Shown here piece after piece: positions 26,046 through 34,733 of a stretch of DNA of 64,000 nucleotides (the first letter of the stretch is position 1; every line of letters begins with the position of its first letter). A program made the translations under genes and the position numbers. Source of the stretch: Xylanibacter rarus (GTDB lineage Bacteria; Bacteroidota; Bacteroidia; Bacteroidales; Bacteroidaceae); NCBI RefSeq assembly GCF_001275135.1, contig NZ_LFQU01000008.1, positions 1-64,000 of the forward strand, in the 5' to 3' direction. The notes under the pieces were generated by a model. The model was not told the origin of the DNA, did no database searches, and saw only the letters and a program-made list of their open reading frames with translations.

Positions 26046-29000
26046 TTATGCATGTTTACATGTTTCTGTCGTATCTTCGGCTTGCTTTGCTGCTTCTGGA
26101 TAGAATATGGCATATAGGGCAGGAGTGGCAAAGAGAGTGAGCAGCGTGGCAAATGAAAGACCGAACACGATTGTTGCTGCCATGCCTCCGAACACAATGT
26201 CGAACAGCAGTGGTATGCTGCCGAATACTGTTGTTGCGGCAGCCATGAGCACCGGACGTGTACGCGATACTGTTGCCTCTACTATAGCCGTAGATGGTGG
26301 TACGCCTGCGCGTCTCTGCAGATTGACTTCATCGAGTAATACGATGATGTTTTTTATTATCATACCCAGCAATCCGAGCCATCCGGCAATGCAGAAGAAA
26401 CCGAATTGAAAACCCGTGACGAGCATGCCGACAACTACGCCTATGATTGAGAGTGGAAGAATGAGAAATATTATTAGCGGTTGCTTGAAGTTGCCGAATA
26501 GCATTACGAGGATTACCACCAGGAATATTATGGCCAGTGGAAAATACTTGGTCAGTGCGGCCATGGCCTCTTGCTGGTCCTTATACTGAGAGTCCCAGAA
26601 GAAGGTGTAACCTGGTGGTAGTTTTATCTGTTCTATCTCGTTGCGTATTTCGGCATGTACTTCCTTCATAGTGTGTCCGTGTTTAACGTCACACTGGGCT
26701 GCCATTGACAGCCGCCTGTTGTATGTTTTCATTAGCGGCCATTCCCATCCCGTGCTTATGCTGTCTGCAAGCTGTGCCAACGGAGCTGAGTTTGTGCCGT
26801 TCCATACAGCCAGGTCGCCCAACGCGTCTTGTGATATCATGCCCTTGGTGTTTGTGTGTAACATCACAGGCACCTGCTTGTCCGCATCTCTGTATATGCC
26901 TACTGCAACTCCGTCGGCAGTGCTTTTCACGGCGGTCATCATGTCGGCTTTTCCTAGTCCAAGCCTTCCTGCTTTTACAGGATTGTACGGAGTGGTCATC
27001 GTCATGGCCTTGTTGCCCCATTCATTGCGTGCATTCATAACCTTGGGATTGCGTCTCATTATTTCTATTGCCACATTGGTCAGCGAATCGAGTACGCGTG
27101 GATCATCGCCGCTGAAGCGTGCCTCTATGAGGGCCTGTGGTACAGAGTTCAGCTCAAAGCTATTTACGCGTACTAATGCATCAGGGAAAGCTTGTGATAT
27201 TTCGTTCTGCAGTTTCTGTTGCATGTTTCTGGCAGCCTCAGGGCTGACGGCTTCAACCAGGCACTGGGCATAGTTGCTTTGAGGACCGTAAGCTGCGTTG
27301 GCCAGATAGTAGCGTGGAGGCGTCTGCCCCGTAAATGTTGAAACGTGCTTTATGTCTTTGCGTCGTCTCAGCGTGTCAGCCAATGCTTGTGTCTGTTCTG
27401 CAGTCTGCTCTATGCGCGTTCCTTCTGGCAACCACAGGTCTATTGTGAAGTACTGCTTGTTAAGCAATGGCATAAATTGCTGCGGGATGAGCTTGAAAGC
27501 AACTGCGCTTAGAATGAGCAATGTGACAAGGCATGCAGTAACGGCATATCTGTGGCTTATCGTCAAGCGTAGGGCTTTTCTGAACATATCGTAAAGTCTG
27601 CCTCTGAACAGTTCCCCCTTGAGCTCATCAGGACGTGGACGGCGCACAAACTCTTGTACGAAAAACACGTTTTGCGTTATGGCTAGAATCCAACTAAGCA
27701 GCAACGATACTGCTATCACGATGAATAGAGACGATAGAATTTCACCCGTTATGTGTGGAGAGAGGTATACGGGCAAAAATGTCAGCACAGCTATTAATGT
27801 TGCACCTAATAGTGGCATGGCTGTGGTGCCCACGGCTGACAGTATGGCCGGGCGTTTGCGCATGCCGCGCTGCATGTTTACCAATGCCGCGTCATATACC
27901 ACGATAGCGTTGTCTACGAGCATACCCATGGCTATTATTATGGCTGCAAGTGACATTCGTTGCAGGGCAATACCTGTTGCGCACATGTATATCAATGTGC
28001 CGAAGATAGAGAAAACTAGTCCGCTGCCTATTAGTATGCCGTTCTTTATTCCTATGAATAGAAGTAGTACGCCAGCTACGGTTATTACAGATATTATAAG
28101 GTTTAGCACAAAACCCTCGTTGGCCTCGGCTGACTCATGTCCTTGGTCGTATATTGTCTGCAGGCTGTATCCTTCGGGCAGTGTTTGTCTGGCTTCGTCT
28201 ATGTATGCTGCAACACGTTCCGACATATCAACCACATTGCCGTCGGCCACAGTAGATATGGCCATACCTACGGCCGGCTGTCCGTCGGTCCGCATTTGGT
28301 TGCGTGCGGGATGGCGGTAACCTTCGCTTATATGAGCTACCTCGCCAAGCCTGATGTAGGCTCCGTCCCGTCCCACAATCGTTAGTTGTTCTAGTTCTTC
28401 AAGACTACCAAAACTGCCGGTAGCCTCTACTCTTATGCGATTGTGTTCGGTTTCTATAGCACCGGCATCTACAATTCTATTTTGTCTGTCGAATGCTGCT
28501 GTTATGTCAGACATGGTTATTCCGCTGGCTGCCAATAGCGAAGGATCGGCTTCTATGTCTATGGTGCGGTCCTGCAGTCCGAACAGCTCTACGCGGGCTA
28601 CATCTTTTATGCCCAACAGACCATTTTTTAAACTGTCTGCCTTGTCTTCAAGCTCCCGCCAGCTGTGGTTAGATGAACTTAGAGCGTAGAACACTCCGAG
28701 TACATCGCCGAAGTCATCGTTTACTACTGGGCGACCGGCTCCTGTTGGCAGATGTGGTTGGGCGTCGTTCACCTTACGTCGCAGTTTGTCCCACAACTGC
28801 TGCATGTCAGCAGCGCGTATTTCTTTTTTCACGTAAACGGTAATCTTCGACAGCCCTGCCCTGTTTTCGCTTTTCAGATAATAGAGCTCGCCAAGTTCCT
28901 GTATTGATTCTTCGAGCACGTCTGTCACTTGCTCTCTAACCTCAGCCGGTGAGGCTCCCGGATACGATGTTGTCACCACAGCCTGTTTAATTGTGAATGG

Positions 29001-29117
29001 GGCGTCTTCAAGTTTGCCCATGTTGCCATAGGCAATTATACCACCCGCAAGCACAAGTGCCAGTACCAACCAGCTCAGCGCTCTGTTTCGTAAGCAAAAT
29101 TCAGCTGCGCCTCTCAT
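26046..29117 (-). CDS. RND efflux pump inner-membrane subunit (second system)
   Basis: A 1023-residue RND transporter with the standard duplicated 6+6 span plan. The porter domain starts FTIKQAVVTTSYPGASPAEVREQVTDVLEESI. TM4 carries AMGMLVDNAIVVYDA, with a single Asp followed by Asn where AcrB has an Asp pair, a pattern seen in a subset of RND pumps distinct from the HAE1 pump at 19475. The second half ends PVLMAAATTVFGSIPLLFDIVFGGMAATIVFGL. It overlaps the adaptor gene by 4 bp and precedes tolC. Substrate unknown. Confidence 0.93.
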   Translation of the reverse strand: MRGAAEFCLRNRALSWLVLALVLAGGIIAYGNMGKLEDAPFTIKQAVVTTSYPGASPAEVREQVTDVLEESIQELGELYYLKSENRAGLSKITVYVKKEIRAADMQQLWDKLRRKVNDAQPHLPTGAGRPVVNDDFGDVLGVFYALSSSNHSWRELEDKADSLKNGLLGIKDVARVELFGLQDRTIDIEADPSLLAASGITMSDITAAFDRQNRIVDAGAIETEHNRIRVEATGSFGSLEELEQLTIVGRDGAYIRLGEVAHISEGYRHPARNQMRTDGQPAVGMAISTVADGNVVDMSERVAAYIDEARQTLPEGYSLQTIYDQGHESAEANEGFVLNLIISVITVAGVLLLFIGIKNGILIGSGLVFSIFGTLIYMCATGIALQRMSLAAIIIAMGMLVDNAIVVYDAALVNMQRGMRKRPAILSAVGTTAMPLLGATLIAVLTFLPVYLSPHITGEILSSLFIVIAVSLLLSWILAITQNVFFVQEFVRRPRPDELKGELFRGRLYDMFRKALRLTISHRYAVTACLVTLLILSAVAFKLIPQQFMPLLNKQYFTIDLWLPEGTRIEQTAEQTQALADTLRRRKDIKHVSTFTGQTPPRYYLANAAYGPQSNYAQCLVEAVSPEAARNMQQKLQNEISQAFPDALVRVNSFELNSVPQALIEARFSGDDPRVLDSLTNVAIEIMRRNPKVMNARNEWGNKAMTMTTPYNPVKAGRLGLGKADMMTAVKSTADGVAVGIYRDADKQVPVMLHTNTKGMISQDALGDLAVWNGTNSAPLAQLADSISTGWEWPLMKTYNRRLSMAAQCDVKHGHTMKEVHAEIRNEIEQIKLPPGYTFFWDSQYKDQQEAMAALTKYFPLAIIFLVVILVMLFGNFKQPLIIFLILPLSIIGVVVGMLVTGFQFGFFCIAGWLGLLGMIIKNIIVLLDEVNLQRRAGVPPSTAIVEATVSRTRPVLMAAATTVFGSIPLLFDIVFGGMAATIVFGLSFATLLTLFATPALYAIFYPEAAKQAEDTTETCKHA

Positions 29118-30190
29118 TGTTGCATTCCTCCTTTCCGGTTAGCAACGGCCTGTGTGGCCACGGTGTCGCCTTCATTGAGCATGGCTTGACCTGCAGTGGC
29201 CACGCATTCGCCTGCTTTTAGACCACTACAAATCTCTATCATACCTCCGCCTAAAAGGCGTCCCGTGGTCACGTTACGTCGGCTAACCCGTCCGCTGTTG
29301 TCTATCGTCCAAACACAACTGCCTCCAGAGGATGGACTCCATACTGCTTTCTGAGGTACGGCTACTCCAACAAACTTATTTGAAGTCTGTCCAATGAGCA
29401 TGTTGCCAGACATGCCGCCTGGCAGGTGTGATTTGCCATTGTCTATCAATGCTGTCAGTTTGAAGGCCATATTGTTACCCGTGGCGGTACGTGTTATATA
29501 TGTTTCTGCCGGTCTGAATGTCCTGCCGCTCATGCGGTCAAAGCTTATCAGACATGTCCTGCCGCCTATGTTCTGTTGTAGTTGTGCGGCTATGTCTTCT
29601 GGTACGTAGGCCTCTGCCTTTATGCGTGACATATCTATAAACGTAACCACTGGCTGTCCTGCTGCCACGTCCTGATAGCGTTCTACATGTTGTGTCTGTA
29701 CATATCCGCTGAAAGGAGCTATGAGTCGTGTACGGTCCAATTCATCTGCAGCCATGTCATAGTCTGCTTTTGCGCGTTCATAATCGGCTCTTGCATGTTC
29801 ATACTCCTGTTCGGCTATGTTGCCGGCTTTAAATAAGCGTGTAGTACGCTCGTATTCAGCCTTAGCCTGATGGCATATTGCCGCTGCTCGTCTTTTCCTT
29901 ACAATGAAGTCACGTGCGTCGAGTGCGGCTATCACCTCTCCGCGTCTGAAGAACTGACCTTCTTGAACGTCAAGTTTGACTATATGGCCGCCAACTCTGA
30001 AGGCGAGTTCGGCTGTGCGGCAAGGCTCAGATATGAAAGGATACTTGCGGGCCGATGTATCGGCCATACTTTCAGCCATGGCCACGTCCACAGTGCGTAC
30101 CGTGCCAGGAGCATCATGTCGGCCACTGCACGATACGGCCATAATGGCAGACGACAGAATCAGAAGCATGTTTTTTCTAATCGTAATCAT
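29114..30190 (-). CDS. RND efflux periplasmic adaptor lipoprotein (second system)
   Basis: An adaptor protein of 358 residues from ATG 30190 (MITIRKNMLLILSSAIMAVSC, lipobox Cys). The longer frame from 30250 is rejected because the promoter at 30225-30233 lies inside it. The lipoyl domain reads ELAFRVGGHIVKLDVQEGQFFRRGEVIAALD, then a helical hairpin, then RTRLIAPFSGYVQTQHVERYQDVAAGQPVVTF. A C-terminal domain follows (LPGGMSGNMLIG, GLKAGECVATAGQAML). It is first in the operon adaptor-pump-TolC-kinase-regulator. Confidence 0.93.
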   Translation of the reverse strand: MITIRKNMLLILSSAIMAVSCSGRHDAPGTVRTVDVAMAESMADTSARKYPFISEPCRTAELAFRVGGHIVKLDVQEGQFFRRGEVIAALDARDFIVRKRRAAAICHQAKAEYERTTRLFKAGNIAEQEYEHARADYERAKADYDMAADELDRTRLIAPFSGYVQTQHVERYQDVAAGQPVVTFIDMSRIKAEAYVPEDIAAQLQQNIGGRTCLISFDRMSGRTFRPAETYITRTATGNNMAFKLTALIDNGKSHLPGGMSGNMLIGQTSNKFVGVAVPQKAVWSPSSGGSCVWTIDNSGRVSRRNVTTGRLLGGGMIEICSGLKAGECVATAGQAMLNEGDTVATQAVANRKGGMQQ

Positions 30191-30224
30191 CGTTTTTTCT
30201 GTTAAGTTTGTATGCTTTTTATTC

Positions 30225-30257
30225 GCAAAGATAACATGTAGCATGGGCAAATGTCAA
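30225..30257 (-). promoter_or_regulatory. Promoter of the second RND operon
   Basis: Minus-strand TATCTTTGC (30233-30225) with TTG at 30257-30255, spacing 21 bp, slightly long. It decides the adaptor start at 30190. Confidence 0.65.
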
Positions 30258-30576
30258 TACAAATATTACTGAAGCAGCTCTATCTGTATCTGAATGCGCA
30301 TCATCGGTCTCTGGAACGAAATGATTTGACATGGATTATAATGCATGGGTTGATTGTTGTGGATACAGTGAAATAATGATTTGTATTATTGCAGGATTTC
30401 GTATTGATATGTTGGGTATATGATAAATTTGCTGATAATAATGTGATATGATTTTCTTGTCTGAGAAATAAAAGTAAAGTATGTGTGTTGGCTTAATGCG
30501 TGATGAATTTTTACAATAATTATTGTATAAGCTGAAAGTTTGATGACATACTTTGGGCTCAAATTATTAACCTATC

Positions 30577-30637
30577 GTTTACGGCAAAAAACTAGGCCAC
30601 TTTTAAAGTAAAAGTGGCCTAGTTTTTTGCCGTAAAC
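30577..30637. terminator. Hairpin with 29-bp perfect stem after the metA-U32-zinc-ribbon operon
   Basis: 30577-30605 and 30609-30637 are exact reverse complements (GTTTACGGC...CACTTTTA) around a 3-nt loop. It stands 36 bp beyond the stop of the minus-strand zinc-ribbon gene and includes A6/T6 tracts within the stem, so it would terminate transcription from either side. The remaining part of the 30258-30672 gap shows nothing else. Confidence 0.75.
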
Positions 30638-30672
30638 ATCTGCTTACATTTTACAATTCTTAAGTTATTTGT

Positions 30673-31770
30673 CTACGTGTTCATTGCTCCGCATTGTGGG
30701 CAAATACCCTTGTGTCTTAGACCTGCTCCACATTTGCCGCAGGTGTAGTTGCATTTAGCACGTTTGAAGTAGATTTTTACGGCAAAGTAGGTGTATGCGG
30801 CCAAGAGTGGATAGCCGATGTAATAAAGCGTGGCTATAGAGAATATTATATAGTTTGCGGCGCAGATGCCAGCCAGTCCGCAGAGGTATAGTAAAGCTTC
30901 CGCCGGTGGCAAAAGGCGGCGTACAATGTCGGCTACAGCCAGAGAAAGAATGAGCATAGTCCATACGGCAGCCAAGAAGATGGCTAGGACGGGTGGTACA
31001 TTTAGGGGATTGAGCGTGGGATGGAAGTAGAAATGGCGCCATGTGTCTGGCTCAAAGTTCTGTATGCTTGAGTAGATGACTGCAGCTGTAGCCACGGTGA
31101 GGGCTAGCAGCGTGGGATAGAATGTGCCTATGTCATTGAAGTGAACTATTCTAGCATTGCGGCGCAGTAGGGTGCGCATAAGATATGCCACGGATATTGT
31201 GCTGATGACGATAAGAAAGATGAGAAGGTGGGTATCGGAGAATATTGATATGAACTGTGATATTGGGTCGCTGGGTACAGTTGAAGCCAATAGCATCTGC
31301 TCGCGTGTCCAACCGAAGGTTTCTTGGTCACGTGCTACTTGTATCCATACAGAGTCGGCAGTTGTAGATGGCATTACTCTGATGTCGGCAACGACGATAT
31401 GGTCGTGCTTGTAGACGGATACAGAGTCGGTCTGCATACCGTTAAGCAATTCTTCTGGCTGCTGGCGCAGCAGTACAAGCGAGTCTGTCTTCACTACGAA
31501 GTTGTAGTTTAACGAATAGTGGTGGATGCGTTCAAAAGCGGCAGTGTCTGGCTGTGCAGTAGCTACCGTCTTGGTTTTACTGCGCCCTGTGTTGTGATAG
31601 CATGACGACAGCGTGGATGTCAGTATCATAAGGATTGCCAGTATACAGGTGTATAGGGCTTTAGCGGCGTATTTTTTTTTGTTTGTTGCATGGCTATGTA
31701 TTGCGAGTGTTTCTTGTCGGGAAGGAGACTGGATTAAATCTACTTGTCGGCAATGACGTTCATTTGGCAT
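30673..31770 (-). CDS. Zinc-ribbon membrane protein of unknown function
   Basis: Up to 365 residues. There is a hydrophobic stretch with a lipobox-like LTSTLSSC, a soluble middle part with Trp-rich SDSVWIQVARDQETFGWTREQML, five or six membrane spans, and a C-terminal zinc ribbon CNYTCGKCGAGLRHKGICPQCG. The annotated start overlaps the U32 gene by 31 bp and gives an unusual basic leader. If the T9 run at 31672-31680 were one base longer, the ATG at 31691 would start a clean lipoprotein, MQQTKKKYAAKALYTC. Function unknown; co-transcribed with the U32 gene and metA. Confidence 0.7.
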   Translation of the reverse strand: MPNERHCRQVDLIQSPSRQETLAIHSHATNKKKYAAKALYTCILAILMILTSTLSSCYHNTGRSKTKTVATAQPDTAAFERIHHYSLNYNFVVKTDSLVLLRQQPEELLNGMQTDSVSVYKHDHIVVADIRVMPSTTADSVWIQVARDQETFGWTREQMLLASTVPSDPISQFISIFSDTHLLIFLIVISTISVAYLMRTLLRRNARIVHFNDIGTFYPTLLALTVATAAVIYSSIQNFEPDTWRHFYFHPTLNPLNVPPVLAIFLAAVWTMLILSLAVADIVRRLLPPAEALLYLCGLAGICAANYIIFSIATLYYIGYPLLAAYTYFAVKIYFKRAKCNYTCGKCGAGLRHKGICPQCGAMNT

Positions 31771-33612
31771 CGTGCACAGTCAAACTGCAGTTTGAAACGG
31801 CGGCCGTCTGTCATGCGCAGGTATAGGGGACTTTTGAGACTATGTGGTTGTCCGCCTTGGCGTGTGCACATGCCCAGAGCATGACGCAGGCAGTAGCGGC
31901 ACTGCATGAGCAGGGCGTGTGGCGGCATGTTGATCTCTGGGGCTGGTATCGCTTTAGTTTGTTGCGACTTGTAGAATTCTGCCGCCTTGTTATTGGCAAC
32001 ATTATACAGATACGGATAGGCTGCAGGATATGTGTTGCTGCCGCCTTTTTCTGTTTTTGTATTTGCCGCTTTGCTACTTGCCTCCGTGCGTGCGTCTGCT
32101 GTAGCCTGTCTGAGGGCTTGCTCCAGTTTTTGGATAATGTCGCGTCTCATGTGAGACAGGAGGCTCGATGGTATAAACGTTTTTATTCCATCTTGTGGAA
32201 CTGACACGTCGGTGCACTTAAAAGGTGTGTTACCAAGTCGTGTCAGTTGACGCACAATATTGTCGGTCTGTGGCTTCTGCGCAGTTTGCGGCTCACATTG
32301 TAACTCTGTAATGGCACTGACACTGTCGGCAGTTGCCGTCAGTATTATGTTGCCTGGGGCAGATTCTTTCAGACTCATTGTTATGTTTATCTTGCGTTCG
32401 GCACTTTTGCCCGTAAGAAGTTTCTCGAATGCTTGGTCGCTGTTGCGGTAGAGAGCCTGGCCGCGACTCAATCCGGAAGGCATCCTTTGAGGGAATATGG
32501 TGTTGCCTTGTGCCCTGTTGACTCTGAATCCCTGCAGCTCATCATTTCCGTTGAAAAAGCACAGACCATCGCCATTGGAAAAGGCTGCAGTGCCAGCTAC
32601 GGTAATATCGTTGCGGTTTATTGACTTTACCGTGCCCACATACTGACCTATAGCCTTTGGGGTGAGTGGTGAACTCATGTCAGCGCTGCGTCCATCTGCA
32701 AAATAGTGGGTGAAGCCTCGACTGAATGTCTTATCAAGATTTGGTTCAAAAGTATAATAGCTGCGGCCGAGCGAAGCGCGGCAGTAGCGTCCGTTGCTGC
32801 GTGCTATTATATCGTTAAGCTTGCGGCTATAGGCTGCAGTTACGTTTTTCACATATGTTATATCCTTTAGCCTGCCTTCAATCTTGAGCGATGTAGCTCC
32901 ACTGTCGAGCAGTGTCTCAAGGCGGTCTATGAGGCATAGGTCCTTGAGTGACAGCAAGTGGCGTCCGCGTTCAATGACGTTGCCGTGTTCATCCTCTAAA
33001 TCGAATTTTAAGCGACAGAACTGGGCGCATTCGCCCCTGTTGGCACTGCGCCCAAAACAATACTGCGAAGCGTAGCATTGTCCTGAATAGCTTACACACA
33101 AGGCACCATGGGACAAACACTTCGAGTTCGACGTCCGGCACGGCTTTGTGAATTTGTGCGATCTCTGTTGCCGAGAGTTCACGGGCAAGTACGACACGGC
33201 TGAATCCCTGTGAGGCTAGCCATTTTACTTTATCTGCTGTACGGTTATCAGTCTGCGTACTGGCATGGATGGGTATAGGCGGAAGTCCGCCTCCAGAGGC
33301 AATCATTGAGGCTAGAGCCATATCTTGTACCAGTATGGCATCTGCACCAGCCTCATATAGTTGCGATATAAGCTCTTTGGTGGCACAAAGTTCATTGTCA
33401 TAGATAATGGTGTTCACAGTCACGTAGACTTTGGCCATGAACGTGTGGGCATACTCGCATAGTGCCTTGATGTCGCTGAGGGTATTGCCTGCTGCGGCTC
33501 TTGCTCCGAAGCGGCTTGCTCCTATATATACGGCATCTGCTCCGTGATCGATGGCGGCTATGCCGCATTCCAGGTTTTTGGCCGGAGCCAAAAGTTCTAT
33601 AGCTTTACTCAA
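31740..33612 (-). pseudogene. U32-family peptidase (collagenase-like), frameshifted
   Basis: The N-terminal part (from 33612) shows the U32 start IELLAPAKNLECGIAAIDHGADAVYIG and ends its path after VELEVFV. The second frame carries the family signature HGALCVSYSGQCYASQYCFGRSANRGECAQFCR and the rest to 31740. One base too many in the G3 run at 33110-33112 explains the break; its removal gives a continuous 623-residue protein. The Cys-rich signature resembles RlhA/TrhP-type U32 proteins, which act in RNA hydroxylation rather than proteolysis, so the peptidase name is only a family label. The start overlaps the metA stop by 8 bp. Confidence 0.88.
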
Positions 33613-34522
33613 TTTTGTTTATGTCGTAAGGGGTTTCTTGATATACGTAATAGTTAATCCAGTTGCTGAAAAGGAGATTGGCATGAGCCCGCCAGCGCAC
33701 CAACGGAGGATTGTCCGGGTTGTCGTCTGCATAGTAGTTTACAGGCATCTCCACATCGTCACGCTTGCCTATGTCGCGGCGGTATTCTTTGTCGAGTGTA
33801 TCAGGTGAATATTCGAGATGACCTGTTATGAAGAACTCTCTTCCGCCGCGGGCCATCACTATGCTTACACCGCTTTCAGCTGACTCGGCTATGAGCTGTA
33901 AGCCTGAAGTTGCCTCAATATCCTGTTTGCGTATCTCTGTGTGTCTGCTCTGTGGCATGTAGAAAAAGTCGTCAAAGCCTCTGAATATGGGTAAAAGCGG
34001 CATGAGTGTGTGTTGCTTGAACACACCGAACATCTTCTTTGGCAGTGGATATTTGGGTATGCCATAATGATAGTAGAGCCCTGCCTGTGCAGCCCAGCAT
34101 ATATATAATGTGCTGGTGACATGATTGCGTGCCCATGCAAAAATTTTAGTTACTTCCTCCCAATATGTCACTTCTTCGAAAGCATAGTTCTCAACAGGTG
34201 CACCGGTAATGATCATTCCGTCGAACTTTTTGTCTTTCAGAACGTCAAAGTCTTTATAAAAAGCCATCATGTGCTCGATTGGAGTATTCTTCGGTGTGTG
34301 GCTTTTAAGCTTCATGAAGGTTATATCCATCTGTAGTGGTGTGTTCGACAGCAGACGTATCAAGTCGGTCTCTGTCGTAATCTTCAGAGGCATGAGGTTT
34401 AATATGACGATGTGCAGAGGGCGTATGTCCTGCGTGTGAGCCCTGGAACTGTCCATGACAAAGATATTCTCTTTCTTAAGAATGTCTATTGCCGGCAGCT
34501 TGTCTGGTATTCGTAATGGCAT
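33605..34522 (-). CDS. metA: Homoserine O-acyltransferase MetA (residue 111 suggests acetyl-CoA)
   Basis: A 305-residue enzyme that activates homoserine for methionine synthesis. The glutamine-amidotransferase-like fold shows DGMIITGAPVE, the catalytic Cys142 in LYICWAAQAG, and the His/Glu pair in FITGHLEYS. Residue 111 is Glu (GAPVE), as in the Bacillus MetA shown to use acetyl-CoA; E. coli, which uses succinyl-CoA, has Gly there. Annotators usually call this family homoserine O-succinyltransferase. It is first in an operon with the U32 gene. No S-adenosylmethionine riboswitch is seen in the short leader. Confidence 0.93.
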   Translation of the reverse strand: MPLRIPDKLPAIDILKKENIFVMDSSRAHTQDIRPLHIVILNLMPLKITTETDLIRLLSNTPLQMDITFMKLKSHTPKNTPIEHMMAFYKDFDVLKDKKFDGMIITGAPVENYAFEEVTYWEEVTKIFAWARNHVTSTLYICWAAQAGLYYHYGIPKYPLPKKMFGVFKQHTLMPLLPIFRGFDDFFYMPQSRHTEIRKQDIEATSGLQLIAESAESGVSIVMARGGREFFITGHLEYSPDTLDKEYRRDIGKRDDVEMPVNYYADDNPDNPPLVRWRAHANLLFSNWINYYVYQETPYDINKIE

Positions 34523-34553
34523 CTTTTTATTCTCTCTTTCTCATTAACGTGTG

Positions 34554-34562
34554 GCAAACTTA
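34554..34562 (-). promoter_or_regulatory. -7 box of metA
   Basis: Minus-strand TAAGTTTGC fits TAnnTTTGC and lies 31 nt before the metA ATG at 34522. A -33 element is not clear. Confidence 0.6.
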
Positions 34563-34634
34563 CATAAAAAAAACGATATAGCGTATGATTGGCACCGAAA
34601 AACTTTTGTGGGGATGAAGTTTGTCATATAAAAA

Positions 34635-34662
34635 AGCCCCATGGGAAAGTTTCCATGGGGCT
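34635..34662 (-). terminator. Rho-independent terminator of the M13 peptidase gene
   Basis: AGCCCCATGG (34635-34644) pairs with CCATGGGGCT (34653-34662). Read on the minus strand, the hairpin is followed by a run of T (complement of the A-tract at 34630-34635). It stops transcription 72 bp past the pepO-like gene. Confidence 0.85.
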
Positions 34663-34733
34663 ATAAGATATCAGCCTACTTTCAGGCTTGATTAATTCAA
34701 CATGTCTTCAACGATGTTGTCACTGAGGTGAAA

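Noticed and set aside
27619-28320. Long frame of 233 residues opposite the second RND pump
   Set aside because: Shadow frame of the pump gene: no start signals, no recognisable domain, codon pattern mirrors the real gene. The same holds for 26641-27273.
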